Source: JAWKWH01 sp963669455 (GTDB taxonomy: Bacteria; Pseudomonadota; Alphaproteobacteria; Rhizobiales; Rhizobiaceae). Taken from it: a stretch of DNA of 64,000 bases. The notes beneath the pieces are model-generated. The model had not been told where the DNA came from and searched no databases. It saw only the letters and a program-made list of their open reading frames with translations. The stretch spans positions 744,001 to 808,000 of the forward strand of contig OY770026.1 of assembly GCA_963669455.1 (NCBI GenBank), given 5' to 3'. Each line of letters opens with the position of its first letter. Position 1 is the stretch's first letter. This document shows positions 7,746-16,844 of the stretch, piece by piece. A program made the translations under genes and the position numbers.

Positions 7746-9638
7746 TTGAGCACTCTTGATCTGATTACAATCGGCCGTTCGTCTGTTGATCTCTATGGCG
7801 TACAGATTGGCGGTCGGCTTGAGGATATGGGCGCCTTTGACAAATACATCGGCGGGTCGCCGACAAACATTGCCTGTGGCACCGCGCGGCTGGGGCTGAA
7901 ATCAGCCGTGATCACGGCGGTTGGCGACGAACATATGGGCCGCTTTGTTCAAGAACAGCTTTTGCGTGAGGGTGTGAACACAGATGGCGTCAAGGTGGAC
8001 CCGGATCGCCTGACAGCGCTTGTCTTGCTTGGCATTCGCGATCAGGAACAATTCCCGCTGATATTCTACCGGGAAGACTGCGCTGATATGGGGCTGACGG
8101 TTAATGACATTGACCCAGGCTTTATCTGCTCGGCGCGGTCCGTTGTGGCGACGGGCACACATCTAAGCCACCCCCGGGTCGAGGCTGCGACGCGCAAGGC
8201 GTTGGAGATTGCCCGCGAGAACGGGATAAAAACAGCGCTTGATATAGATTACCGTCCGAACCTGTGGGGGGTTGCGGGGCATGGCGACGGCGAGAGCCGG
8301 TTTGTAGAGAGCGCGAAAACCACCAAAAAGCTGCTATCCGTGCTGCAACTATTTGACCTGATCGTGGGAACCGAAGAGGAATTTCACATCGCCGGAGGGT
8401 CGACCGATACGCTCGAAGCGCTAAAGGCAGTTCGTCGCGTGTCGGGCGCAACGCTCGTTTGCAAACGCGGTGCCATGGGGGCTGTGGCGTTTGTCGGTGA
8501 CATACCGAAGTCGCTGGATGATGGGCAGGCCGGACCGGGTTTTCCAGTTGAAGTTTTCAACGTGCTCGGGGCTGGGGACGGGTTCATGTCCGGGTTGCTT
8601 AAAGGGTGGCTGGATGGCGAAGGCTGGCCGACATCGCTGAAATACGCCAATGCATGCGGTGCATTCGCCGTCAGTCGCCACGGATGCACACCGGCCTACC
8701 CCAGTTGGGAGGAGCTTCAGTTCTTTTTAAAGCGCGGCATTCTGCGCCCTGATTTGCGCAATGACGCCGAGTTGGAACAGATGCACTGGTCGACCAACCG
8801 TTCCGGCGATTGGTCCAGCATCAAGACGTTTGCCTTTGACCATCGCCACCAATTGGAGGAAATGGGCGGCTACACATTGGCCAAAGGCGGTGCATTTAAG
8901 GAACTGTGCTTGCAGGCGGCACTGGTCGTTCAAAACGGGCAGCCGGGATATGGTATTCTGTGCGACGATCGGATTGGGCGATCTGCATTGCACAAGGCAA
9001 CCGGGACTGGCCTTTGGATCGGACGACCTGCGGAGCTACCCGGCTCGCGCCCGATTGATTTCGAAGCCCAGCTTGGGCCTGACCTTGGCGGATTGGGGGA
9101 ATGGGCGCGAGAAAATGTCGTAAAGCTGTTGGTCTTTTGTCACCCGGGTGACGATGCAGAGATGCGCGCAGTGCAGCAAGAGCGCGTGTTGCGGCTTTTC
9201 TCGTCTGCGCGGCGCAACAATCTGGAATTTCTGCTTGAGGTTGTCCCTTCCAAGGTTGGCCCCGTTGACGATGCCTCGACCGCCACATTGATACAGCAAT
9301 TTTATGATGCGGGCATCTATCCCGACTGGTGGAAACTGGAGCCGTTTAAAACGGCGGAGGCCTGGCAAAACGCAGTTGATGTGATCACGCGCAATGACAG
9401 CCGGGTGCGCGGGATCGTGGTGTTGGGACTAGACGCGCCCGAAGACGCGCTGGCGGAAAGTTTTGCACTGGCCGTCGCACAGCCCATGGTCAAAGGGTTT
9501 GCCGTCGGCCGCACGATTTTTGGCGATGCGGCGCGCGCCTGGTTCCAGGGTGACATGAATGATGAGGACGCCGTTGCCCAAATGGCTGCGCGCTTTCGGC
9601 GTCTTTGTGATGTCTGGAGCGCAGCGCGCGCCGTTTGA
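7746..9638 (+). CDS. iolC: 5-dehydro-2-deoxygluconokinase with C-terminal DUF2090 domain (IolC)
   Basis: A 630-residue two-domain protein. Residues 1-325 are a PfkB-type kinase: SSVDLYGVQIGGRLEDMG and GGSPTNIACGTARLG at the N-terminus, and the ATP/anion-hole signature VLGAGDGFMSGLLKGW near 275. Residues 330-630 form the DUF2090 domain seen in long proteobacterial IolC proteins (AFDHRHQLEEMGG near 358), which has an aldolase-like fold. IolC phosphorylates 2-deoxy-5-keto-D-gluconate, and the C-terminal domain may do the following aldol cleavage, which would make a separate IolJ unnecessary (inference). Start is TTG at 7746 behind GGAAGG. First of the contiguous iolC-D-E-B run. Confidence 0.93.
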   Translation: MSTLDLITIGRSSVDLYGVQIGGRLEDMGAFDKYIGGSPTNIACGTARLGLKSAVITAVGDEHMGRFVQEQLLREGVNTDGVKVDPDRLTALVLLGIRDQEQFPLIFYREDCADMGLTVNDIDPGFICSARSVVATGTHLSHPRVEAATRKALEIARENGIKTALDIDYRPNLWGVAGHGDGESRFVESAKTTKKLLSVLQLFDLIVGTEEEFHIAGGSTDTLEALKAVRRVSGATLVCKRGAMGAVAFVGDIPKSLDDGQAGPGFPVEVFNVLGAGDGFMSGLLKGWLDGEGWPTSLKYANACGAFAVSRHGCTPAYPSWEELQFFLKRGILRPDLRNDAELEQMHWSTNRSGDWSSIKTFAFDHRHQLEEMGGYTLAKGGAFKELCLQAALVVQNGQPGYGILCDDRIGRSALHKATGTGLWIGRPAELPGSRPIDFEAQLGPDLGGLGEWARENVVKLLVFCHPGDDAEMRAVQQERVLRLFSSARRNNLEFLLEVVPSKVGPVDDASTATLIQQFYDAGIYPDWWKLEPFKTAEAWQNAVDVITRNDSRVRGIVVLGLDAPEDALAESFALAVAQPMVKGFAVGRTIFGDAARAWFQGDMNDEDAVAQMAARFRRLCDVWSAARAV

Positions 9639-9672
9639 ACGTCGTGATGACGTGGAAACCGAGGACGCAAAA

Positions 9673-11505
9673 ATGAACGACACCATCCGGTTAACCGCCG
9701 CAAATGCGCTTGTGCGATATATCTGCGCGCAATCAAACGAAGATGGCGACCGCTTCATCGAAGGGGTCTGGGCAATTTTTGGTCATGGCAATGTGGCGGG
9801 CCTGGGAGAGGCGCTTTATGCATCCAGAGACGACTTGCCAACCTATCGGGGCCACAATGAACAGACCATGGCACATGCGGCCATTGCCTTTTCCAAGCAA
9901 CTCAGACGCAAGCGCGCGATGGCTGTTACATCGTCCATCGGCCCCGGAGCAACCAATATGGTCACGGCGGCGGCGCTCGCACATGTGAACCGGCTGCCGG
10001 TTTTGTTGCTGCCGGGGGATGTCTTTGCCAATCGCGGGCCTGACCCCGTTTTGCAGCAGATAGAAGATTTCGGCGATGGCACGCTGAGCGCCAATGACGC
10101 CTTTAAGCCAGTAAGCCGATATTTCGATCGGATCACGCGGCCCGAACAATTGCTGACCGCCTTGCCCCGCGCATTTCGCACTATGACCGATCCAGCGGCG
10201 TGCGGTCCGGTCACACTGGCCTTCTGCCAGGACGTACAAGCCGAGGCCTTTGATTATCCCAAAAGCTTTTTTGAACCGCGCATCTTGCATCGACGCCGTA
10301 TCCGTCCGGACCGAGGTGAACTTTCGCGAGCAGCAGATGCGCTGCAAGCGGCAAAGCATCCCGTCATCGTTGCGGGCGGCGGTGTGCACTACGGGGATGC
10401 AACCGAGGCGCTCAGGATGTTTGCTGAGGCCCACAACATCCCTGTTGCTGAAACACAGGCCGGGAAATCCGCGCTGCCCTGGGATCATCCGTTGAACCTT
10501 GGCCCCATCGGTGTGACCGGTGGTGAGCCTGCCAATGAGGTCTGTGGCAATGCTGATGTGGTTTTGGGCATTGGCACGCGGTTTCAGGACTTCACCACCG
10601 GGTCATGGAGTCTTTTTGCAAATCCTTCGCGCCGGATTATCAGCTTGAATGTTGCCGCATATGACGCGGAAAAGCATGGTGCGATGCCGCTTATGGCGGA
10701 TGCGCGGATTGGTATCCAGGACCTTGGGCAGGCACTTGGAACGCGTCAATATGATGGTGATGTGAAGGGGCGCAAATCACAATGGTTTTCCAGGGTCGAT
10801 CCGCTAACGGATGCACCAGAAGGGGATGAACCTCTTTCAACGGATATGCAGGTGATCGGCGCGGTTCAGCGATCGGCACATGCGGATACCGTGGTGATGT
10901 GCGCCGCAGGCACGATGCCGGGCGAGTTGCACAAATTGTGGAAAGCCGGTCGTCCGGGCAGCTATCACATGGAATACGGGTTCAGCTGCATGGGATATGA
11001 GATTGCCGGCGCGATGGGCATTAAAATGGCCCAGCCGGAGCGCGATGTGATCTGCTTTGCCGGTGACGGCGCCTATATGATGGCGAACTCGGAACTGGCG
11101 ACTGCGGCAATGATGGGTGTGTCCTTCACGATCATTGTAACGGACAATCGTGGCTTCGGCTGCATCAACCGGCTGCAAATCGGCACTGGCGGTGCCGAGT
11201 TCAACAACATGCTTGATCATACAATCCACGAAACACCATCGGCCATAGATTTTGCAAAACACGCAGAGTCCATGGGGGCCACAAGCGTCAAAGTATCCAG
11301 CATCGCAGCGTTGGAAGAGGCGCTTGGAAAGCGTGACAAGATCAAAGGCCCTAATGTCGTGGTGATTGATACGGACCCATATTCCTCCACGCCGCATGGC
11401 GGAACATGGTGGGATGTGGGTGTACCCGAAGTGTCTGAGCGCGCCGAGGTGACGTCGGCATACACGGACTATGCTGCAAACAAGAAAACGCAAAGGTCAG
11501 ATTGA
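9673..11505 (+). CDS. iolD: 3D-(3,5/4)-trihydroxycyclohexane-1,2-dione hydrolase (IolD)
   Basis: A 610-residue thiamine-diphosphate enzyme. The N-terminal Pyr domain carries YRGHNEQTMAHAAIAFSKQ, with the Glu that activates ThDP; the C-terminal PP domain has GDGAYMMANSELATAAMMG and VTDNRGFGCINRLQ, the GDG-Asn metal/diphosphate site. IolD opens the trihydroxycyclohexanedione ring to 5-deoxy-glucuronate. ATG at 9673 was chosen because the N-terminus MNDTIRLTAANALVRYI matches known IolD starts; an upstream in-frame extension overlaps iolC. Its stop overlaps the iolE start (TGATG), indicating translational coupling. Confidence 0.95.
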   Translation: MNDTIRLTAANALVRYICAQSNEDGDRFIEGVWAIFGHGNVAGLGEALYASRDDLPTYRGHNEQTMAHAAIAFSKQLRRKRAMAVTSSIGPGATNMVTAAALAHVNRLPVLLLPGDVFANRGPDPVLQQIEDFGDGTLSANDAFKPVSRYFDRITRPEQLLTALPRAFRTMTDPAACGPVTLAFCQDVQAEAFDYPKSFFEPRILHRRRIRPDRGELSRAADALQAAKHPVIVAGGGVHYGDATEALRMFAEAHNIPVAETQAGKSALPWDHPLNLGPIGVTGGEPANEVCGNADVVLGIGTRFQDFTTGSWSLFANPSRRIISLNVAAYDAEKHGAMPLMADARIGIQDLGQALGTRQYDGDVKGRKSQWFSRVDPLTDAPEGDEPLSTDMQVIGAVQRSAHADTVVMCAAGTMPGELHKLWKAGRPGSYHMEYGFSCMGYEIAGAMGIKMAQPERDVICFAGDGAYMMANSELATAAMMGVSFTIIVTDNRGFGCINRLQIGTGGAEFNNMLDHTIHETPSAIDFAKHAESMGATSVKVSSIAALEEALGKRDKIKGPNVVVIDTDPYSSTPHGGTWWDVGVPEVSERAEVTSAYTDYAANKKTQRSD

Positions 11506-12410
11506 TGGCGGTCAAAATTGGCATTTCCCTGATTGCTTGGCAAAATGACGATCTGCCGGATCTGACTGCCGCGTTCACCACCGAAGGCGCGATGGAGGAT
11601 GCAGGCCGGATTGGATATCAGGGCGTCGAACGGGGCCGCAGGATGCCGGCCGATACCGATGGTTTGCGTGCCTATCTGGACCGCTACGGCGTTTCGCTTT
11701 GCGGCGGCTGGTGTTCGGGCAATTTGATGCAAGTCACCGTAGACGAAGAAAAAGAGGCGATCCGCCAGCAGGTCGAACAATTTGCGGCCCTTGGCGCCCC
11801 TTGCATAGTTTATGCGGAATGCTCCAATACAATTCAAGATGACATCTTAAGGCCGGTCAGCCAACGCCCGAAGCTGGGCCGCGACGATATCGCTGCCTAT
11901 GCGGCAAAACTCTCTGAACTTGCCAAATGGTCCGCCGATCAGCGCGTGCCAATTTCCTACCACCACCATATGGGGTCGATGATTGAGGATGCCGAAGACA
12001 TCGATTGGCTGATGGAGAGCAGCGATCCGACGCTGACGCTGCTTTATGATACCGGGCATTTGCATTTCGCCGGGGCGGATCCTTTGGCGCTGTTGGATAA
12101 ATGGGCCCACCGCATCCACCATGTGCATTTCAAGGATGTGCGGCAATCGGTTGTCGATGACATTCGCGCCAGGGATTGCTCATTTCTGGATGCCGTGACC
12201 GCAGGCGTCTTTACCGTGCCCGGCGACCCTGAAGGGTGCATCGACTTTCAGGCGGTGACGGACAAGTTGCGGCAAGTTGCCTATGACGGCTGGATCGTTG
12301 TTGAAGCGGAACAGGATCCGGCCAAGGCGCCGCCCTTCGCATACTCAAAACTTGGCTATGATCATATCCGAAAGATCTGCGACCGCTCTCGTCTGATCAT
12401 TCAAGAATAA
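11505..12410 (+). CDS. iolE: myo-inosose-2 dehydratase (IolE)
   Basis: A 301-residue TIM-barrel dehydratase that turns 2-keto-myo-inositol into trihydroxycyclohexane-1,2-dione, the substrate of IolD. Family motifs include the N-terminal VKIGISLIAWQNDDLPDL, the VPISYHHHMGSMIED segment near residue 150, LLYDTGHLHFAGADPLAL near 181 and HHVHFKD near 205, which carry metal and substrate ligands. The start ATG at 11505 overlaps the iolD stop by one base. Followed 10 bases later by iolB. Confidence 0.95.
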   Translation: MAVKIGISLIAWQNDDLPDLTAAFTTEGAMEDAGRIGYQGVERGRRMPADTDGLRAYLDRYGVSLCGGWCSGNLMQVTVDEEKEAIRQQVEQFAALGAPCIVYAECSNTIQDDILRPVSQRPKLGRDDIAAYAAKLSELAKWSADQRVPISYHHHMGSMIEDAEDIDWLMESSDPTLTLLYDTGHLHFAGADPLALLDKWAHRIHHVHFKDVRQSVVDDIRARDCSFLDAVTAGVFTVPGDPEGCIDFQAVTDKLRQVAYDGWIVVEAEQDPAKAPPFAYSKLGYDHIRKICDRSRLIIQE

Positions 12411-12420
12411 GGATCGCACT

Positions 12421-13227
12421 ATGCCCGATCTCCTCAAAAAACCTTTTGGCTCGTGTGGCAAGGTTCACCAGATCACACCCGAAAGCGCGGGGTGGCGCTA
12501 TGTCGGGTTTTCACTCTATCACCTGAAAGCAGGCGACAATGCCTCCGAGGTGACAGGGGATCGCGAGGTCATCCTCGTAATGGTCGAAGGCAAGGCCCGC
12601 ATAAACGGTGCGGGGCGGAATTGGGGCATTTTGGGCGACCGCATGAATGTGTTTGAAAAAACACCGCCCCATTGTCTGTACCTGCCCAATGGTACGGATT
12701 GGGACGCCGTCGCGGAAACCGATTGTGTAATCGCCGTTTGTTCTGCGCCGGGCAAGGGCAGTCATGAGGCGCGCCGCATCGGGCCTGACGGTATAGCTCT
12801 GACTGAACGTGGCAAGGGCAGCAATACGCGCTATATCAACAATATCGCGATGGAAAACGAAGACTACGCGGATAGCCTGTTGGTCACAGAAGTGTTCACA
12901 CCCGCCGGGCATTGGTCGTCCTATCCCAGCCACCGCCATGACGAAGATGATTTTCCCCGTATTACCTATCTGGAAGAAACCTATTACCACCGTCTCAACC
13001 CTGCTTCCGGGTTTGGCATTCAGCGTGTCTATACAGATGACGGACAGTTGGACGAAACCATGGCTGTTCAAGATGGCGACGTGGTGCTGGTGCCGCGCGG
13101 TCACCACCCCTGCGGCGCGCCTTACGGGTTCGAAATGTATTACCTGAATGTGATGGCGGGCCCCTTGCGCAAATGGCGTTTCGTACCGGCGCAAGAGGTC
13201 GAATGGATCATGGAACGGGACGGGTAA
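12421..13227 (+). CDS. iolB: 5-deoxy-glucuronate isomerase (IolB)
   Basis: A 268-residue bicupin that isomerises 5-deoxy-glucuronate to 2-deoxy-5-keto-gluconate, feeding IolC. The metal-site motif SSYPSHRHDEDDFPR is at about residues 162-176, with further cupin ligands in EETYYHRLNP and VPRGHHPCGAPYGFEMYYLN. Last gene of the iolC-D-E-B run; ends 33 bases before the converging second LacI gene. With IolE, D and C, the path from inosose to 2-deoxy-5-keto-gluconate-6-phosphate is complete here, but no inositol dehydrogenase is present to make inosose. Confidence 0.95.
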   Translation: MPDLLKKPFGSCGKVHQITPESAGWRYVGFSLYHLKAGDNASEVTGDREVILVMVEGKARINGAGRNWGILGDRMNVFEKTPPHCLYLPNGTDWDAVAETDCVIAVCSAPGKGSHEARRIGPDGIALTERGKGSNTRYINNIAMENEDYADSLLVTEVFTPAGHWSSYPSHRHDEDDFPRITYLEETYYHRLNPASGFGIQRVYTDDGQLDETMAVQDGDVVLVPRGHHPCGAPYGFEMYYLNVMAGPLRKWRFVPAQEVEWIMERDG

Positions 13228-13260
13228 GCCAAATGCCGGACATAAAAACCGGCCCTACCA

Positions 13261-14286
13261 TCATCGCTGGCAGTTTTCTGGGGTAACAATACGGAAATCG
13301 ACCGAGATCGGCTTTGCCGACTTCGGGTCGCCGGTCACAATTCTAGCCAATGCGTTTGCCGCCTCGGCGGCAATCTGTTCAATTGGACTGGCGATCAATA
13401 GGTCAATAGTCCCGTCCTGCAGACCCCGCGAGGCAGTTGGGCTGTGTTCGTGACAGACATAGAAAATGTCGCGCGTCCGCCCGGATTCCTCCAGTGCCTT
13501 GACAACTCCGGGAACCCCGCCGCCGCAATGGTAAAGACCAGCCAACCCAGGTGCGCTCTGGAGAAGATCGCTCGCCGCTTCATATCCAACCGCCGTGTCG
13601 TCAAGATAAACGATTGACTCACGCATACGAACGTCTGGTGCATATTCGCGCATATAACTGCGGAACCCCACCTCCAGCGCTTCGTGCCCGAGATAGCGGT
13701 GACAGCCGACCAGGATGCCGACCTCACCCGCCCCGCGCATCAGGCGTGACATCGCCCAGCCCGCGGTGCGCCCTGCCTTTCGACCGTCAATCCCGACATA
13801 TCCCTCAAGCACCTTCAGCGGGCTGAGAAGCGCAATCGCAGGCACGCCCCTTTGTGCAGATGCTTTGACCGCATCGGATATTTTGGGGTGATCCACCGCC
13901 ACAAGCCCAATGGCGTCAACCCTGTCCGACAGTTTCAGCACGGCTTGCGCCAGATCGTCCGGCGACAAGGTTTCCACGAATTCAATCACAACGCTTGCTT
14001 TCACATCCCGCAAGTCAGTTGCGGCCGATCTGAGTGCACCAGCCAGCGTCTTGTAGAACCACTTGCTTTTTTTTTGCAGTATGAACCCGAATGTCTTTGC
14101 CGGGGACATCTCTTCGATCCGGCGGCGCAACAGTCCATGCGCATGGTAATCCAGAGATTTGGCAGCAGCCAAAACCCGTTCAGCGGTCGTGGCAGAAACC
14201 GGGGCACGTTCATTCAAAACGCGGTCCACGGTCGCGACCCCGACCTGGGCAAGATCTGCAACATCTTTGAGCGTAGCGCGCGGCAT
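13261..14286 (-). CDS. LacI-family transcriptional regulator (second paralogue)
   Basis: A 341-residue LacI-type regulator: MPRATLKDVADLAQVGVATV begins a helix-turn-helix at residues 1-55, followed by a sugar-binding-protein-like domain with GLYHCGGGVPGVVKALEESG near residue 240. It shares the TVDRVLN recognition helix and domain plan of the regulator at 1732-2784. It diverges from the desaturase gene at 14434, and a palindrome plus a tandem direct repeat lie in the gap. Likely controls the desaturase and perhaps iolCDEB in response to an inositol-related ligand (inference). Confidence 0.9.
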   Translation of the reverse strand: MPRATLKDVADLAQVGVATVDRVLNERAPVSATTAERVLAAAKSLDYHAHGLLRRRIEEMSPAKTFGFILQKKSKWFYKTLAGALRSAATDLRDVKASVVIEFVETLSPDDLAQAVLKLSDRVDAIGLVAVDHPKISDAVKASAQRGVPAIALLSPLKVLEGYVGIDGRKAGRTAGWAMSRLMRGAGEVGILVGCHRYLGHEALEVGFRSYMREYAPDVRMRESIVYLDDTAVGYEAASDLLQSAPGLAGLYHCGGGVPGVVKALEESGRTRDIFYVCHEHSPTASRGLQDGTIDLLIASPIEQIAAEAANALARIVTGDPKSAKPISVDFRIVTPENCQR

Positions 14287-14297
14287 CGTTGCCTCCT

Positions 14298-14348
14298 ATG
14301 ATAGGTTTTATCATAATAATAAGGCAATATTGATAGAAATGATAGAAA
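14298..14348. promoter_or_regulatory. candidate LacI operator: palindrome plus tandem direct repeat
   Basis: The gap between the second LacI gene and the desaturase gene carries ATGATA-GGTTT-TATCAT (14298-14314) and two abutting copies of TGATAGAAA (14331-14348). Odd-spaced symmetry next to the regulator start suggests autoregulation and control of the divergent gene. Based on symmetry and place only. Confidence 0.45.
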
Positions 14349-14433
14349 ATATCTTCGTCAAGTTGACAGCTCACAATGTACGCGCCATGGCTTTGAAAAA
14401 CGTCACGCCATCTGAAGAAAGCGAAGGCGCCCC

Positions 14434-15627
14434 ATGACGCAAAAAGCCGCAAAAACCACATCTGACGTGTATCCGCCGCTCTCCGAAAGTCGCGAAAATC
14501 TTAACATTCAGTGGTATCGCTCAGCCATGGAGCGCGACAGGTTCCACGAGTTGTCAAAGAGAAGTGATACCAAGGGATGGATGCAGGCGGGCGGACATCT
14601 GGGGCTGTTGGTGTGCAGTGGTATGGCGGTTTTCATCACCTGGGATCAAAGTGCATGGTTGCTGTTCATACTGGCATTGTTCCTTCATGGGACTATTGGC
14701 ACCTTCCTGCGCGGAACATCAACGCACGAGCTGGGGCACGGCACGGTCTTTCAGACGAAGTGGCTCAACAAGGTCTTTCTGTATCTTTTCAGTCTGCTGA
14801 GCTGGTGGAACCCTTTCGACTATGCCAGCAGTCACACCTACCATCATCGGTATACCCTGCACCCCGAAGGGGATCGGGAAAACCTGCTTCCTCTGCATCC
14901 AAATGTCGGCAAGACGTTTTTGCTGCAAATGTTCACAATCAATGTGCTGACCCTGCCCGGGCGTACCTTTGGTAAGGGTGGTCTGCTATCAACGCTCTGG
15001 GTCACGATGCTTGACGCCCTTGGAAAGGTTGGGTCAAGCGATATCCCGGCCAACGAATGGCTAAATTCCCTGCATCAGGACCATCCCGCCCAACACCGCA
15101 AATCCATATGGTGGTCCCGCCTGCAACTCGCCTTTCACAGCACCATCCTGGTCATCGCACTTATCACCGGGCTTTGGGTTCTGCCGCTGATTTTCACGCT
15201 GTTCAGTTTTATCGGCAACTGGCTCAGCTATTTCGTCGCCTTGCCCCAACATTGCGGTCTGCAAGAAAACGTGGCGGATTTTCGCAAAAACACACGGTCT
15301 CTTCGTCTGCCGCGCTTTGTTGAGTTTTTCTATTGGCACATGAACTGGCATATCGAACACCACATGTATGCGGGGATCCCGTGCTACAATCTGCGCGCCG
15401 TGCACGAAGAGGTTAAGTCCGACATGCCGGAACCCAGAACGCTTGTCGGTGCGTGGCGCGAAATGCTGGACACCTGGCAGCGGCAACAAAAGGAACCGGG
15501 CTATCAATACAACACACCGCTGCCCGAGACCGCCCGGACCAAGCGCCGCCATCCCAGCGATGCGGCCGAGGCTTCAATCGGTGATCTTGATCCAACAAAT
15601 ACCCTGCGCTCAAACGCTTCCATTTAA
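14434..15627 (+). CDS. membrane fatty-acid-desaturase-family di-iron oxygenase, MocD-like
   Basis: A 397-residue protein with paired hydrophobic helices and the histidine boxes of membrane di-iron desaturases/hydroxylases: THELGHGT (about 97-104), SHTYHHRYTLHPEG (about 133-146) and NWHIEHHMYAG (about 302-312). Families include acyl desaturases, alkane hydroxylases and MocD, the oxygenase of rhizopine (O-methyl-scyllo-inosamine) breakdown in rhizobia. Its place beside iol genes and a LacI regulator favours a MocD-like role in demethylating or hydroxylating a methylated cyclitol; no ferredoxin or reductase partner (MocE/MocF) lies nearby. The stop codon TAA lies inside a repeat end (CCATTTAA), so the last codons may have changed by repeat insertion. 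Confidence 0.75.
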   Translation: MTQKAAKTTSDVYPPLSESRENLNIQWYRSAMERDRFHELSKRSDTKGWMQAGGHLGLLVCSGMAVFITWDQSAWLLFILALFLHGTIGTFLRGTSTHELGHGTVFQTKWLNKVFLYLFSLLSWWNPFDYASSHTYHHRYTLHPEGDRENLLPLHPNVGKTFLLQMFTINVLTLPGRTFGKGGLLSTLWVTMLDALGKVGSSDIPANEWLNSLHQDHPAQHRKSIWWSRLQLAFHSTILVIALITGLWVLPLIFTLFSFIGNWLSYFVALPQHCGLQENVADFRKNTRSLRLPRFVEFFYWHMNWHIEHHMYAGIPCYNLRAVHEEVKSDMPEPRTLVGAWREMLDTWQRQQKEPGYQYNTPLPETARTKRRHPSDAAEASIGDLDPTNTLRSNASI

Positions 15628-15695
15628 AAAAGACACGCTCCAATGGTAATTTGGTAATGTAGCCGGCTAATTGCTGTGAAGGAGACACGCTCTAG
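15620..15695. repeat. short interspersed repeat with AGACACGCTC ends
   Basis: CCATTTAAAAAAGACACGCT and GGAGACACGCTCTAG are two degenerate copies of the same repeat end, both in one orientation, 40 bases apart. The same end is seen at 23479-23501, and in reverse at 23190, 32402 and 45010. It supplies the stop codon of the desaturase gene. Confidence 0.6.
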
Positions 15696-15746
15696 ATAGA
15701 GAATATAAGGAAGATCTGCCGGCAAAAAGGCGACAGCCAACGCATT

Positions 15747-16643
15747 CTATTTTTTGATCTTTTTGTATGCCATGTCCAAAAATCGTTGTAGCGCGTTGGA
15801 TCGGACATGGCTGGGTGGCGTGACAGTGTACACCCCCCCGGAACGCAACGACCAATCTGGCAGCAATTGCTTCAGGCGACCCTGCTTTAAATCTTCCTTC
15901 AACAAGAAGTCAGGTAAGAGCGTGTAGCAAAATCCCTCAGCCACATATGCACGCATAGCGAGGATGATGTTCATTGTTGATACGGTTTGGGTCGAAAGAA
16001 TTTGCTGTCGCCCATCCTTTTCAAAAACCCACTTGGTGTTTTCGGGAAACGCGGCACTACGAACAAATGGAACCGCTGCCAGATCATTCGGTTCCTTCAC
16101 GTTCAAACGCCTCTCGGTGCTGGGAGAGCAGACGGCGACTACCTCGAAGTCCAGAAGCTTGCGTGCAAGATTGGCCGAATCTGCCAGCCAGCCAATGCGG
16201 AACGAAAGGTCGTATCGATCTTCTATGATATCCACGAGCCCGTCCGTCAGATGAAGATCTATCGTCACCCCTGGGTAGGTTTCCTGAAACTGAGCCACAA
16301 ATGGCGCAACATACGATACGCCAAAATCAACGGGTGCCGTTATTCTCAATGTGCCCTTCGGCGTCTTGTCACGATCCTGAATGCGCTCATAGGCATTGGT
16401 AGCCTGTGTTAGAGCTGATTTTGCATCCTCATAAAACACGCGCCCGGCTTCTGTGGGTTGAAGATGGCGGGTGTTGCGCAACAAAAGTGGCGTTCCAACA
16501 TCCTCTTCCAAAAGTTGCAGCTGCTTGCTGACAACTGCCTTGCTGATCCCCAGGGCGGCTGCCGCACCGGTGATTGTGCCAGCTTCCACCGTTGTGATGA
16601 AGTGGACCAGGCGGTTGAAGTTGAGGCGTCTACCCATACTCAT
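15747..16643 (-). CDS. LysR-family transcriptional regulator
   Basis: About 298 residues from ATG at 16643 (an ATG at 16637 is the alternative; the longer frame upstream has no family resemblance). N-terminal winged helix with TITGAAAALGISKAVVSKQL, then a LysR substrate-binding domain starting GTLRITAPVDFGVSYVAPFV. It belongs to the AaeR/DmlR-like group, with the RIGWLADSANLARKLL and FVAQFQETYPGVTIDLHLTD patterns. It diverges from the DsbA-like gene at 16845, which it probably controls together with the NmrA-like gene. Confidence 0.9.
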   Translation of the reverse strand: MSMGRRLNFNRLVHFITTVEAGTITGAAAALGISKAVVSKQLQLLEEDVGTPLLLRNTRHLQPTEAGRVFYEDAKSALTQATNAYERIQDRDKTPKGTLRITAPVDFGVSYVAPFVAQFQETYPGVTIDLHLTDGLVDIIEDRYDLSFRIGWLADSANLARKLLDFEVVAVCSPSTERRLNVKEPNDLAAVPFVRSAAFPENTKWVFEKDGRQQILSTQTVSTMNIILAMRAYVAEGFCYTLLPDFLLKEDLKQGRLKQLLPDWSLRSGGVYTVTPPSHVRSNALQRFLDMAYKKIKK

Positions 16644-16844
16644 CTCATTTTTGGCTGACCGTATATCACACTTGTTCGGTATCAACTGACAATTTGAGCA
16701 GCTTTGCGGGCAATGAAAGCTGCGCGCGCAGCCTGAAATGCCGCCTTTATTGTTAGCTAAAAGCATACAGTACGTCTGATTATTCTCTCTTTTGCTGACT
16801 GGTGAGGAGCACTACCTCTTACCCAGAGCAAATTGGAGAACGCC

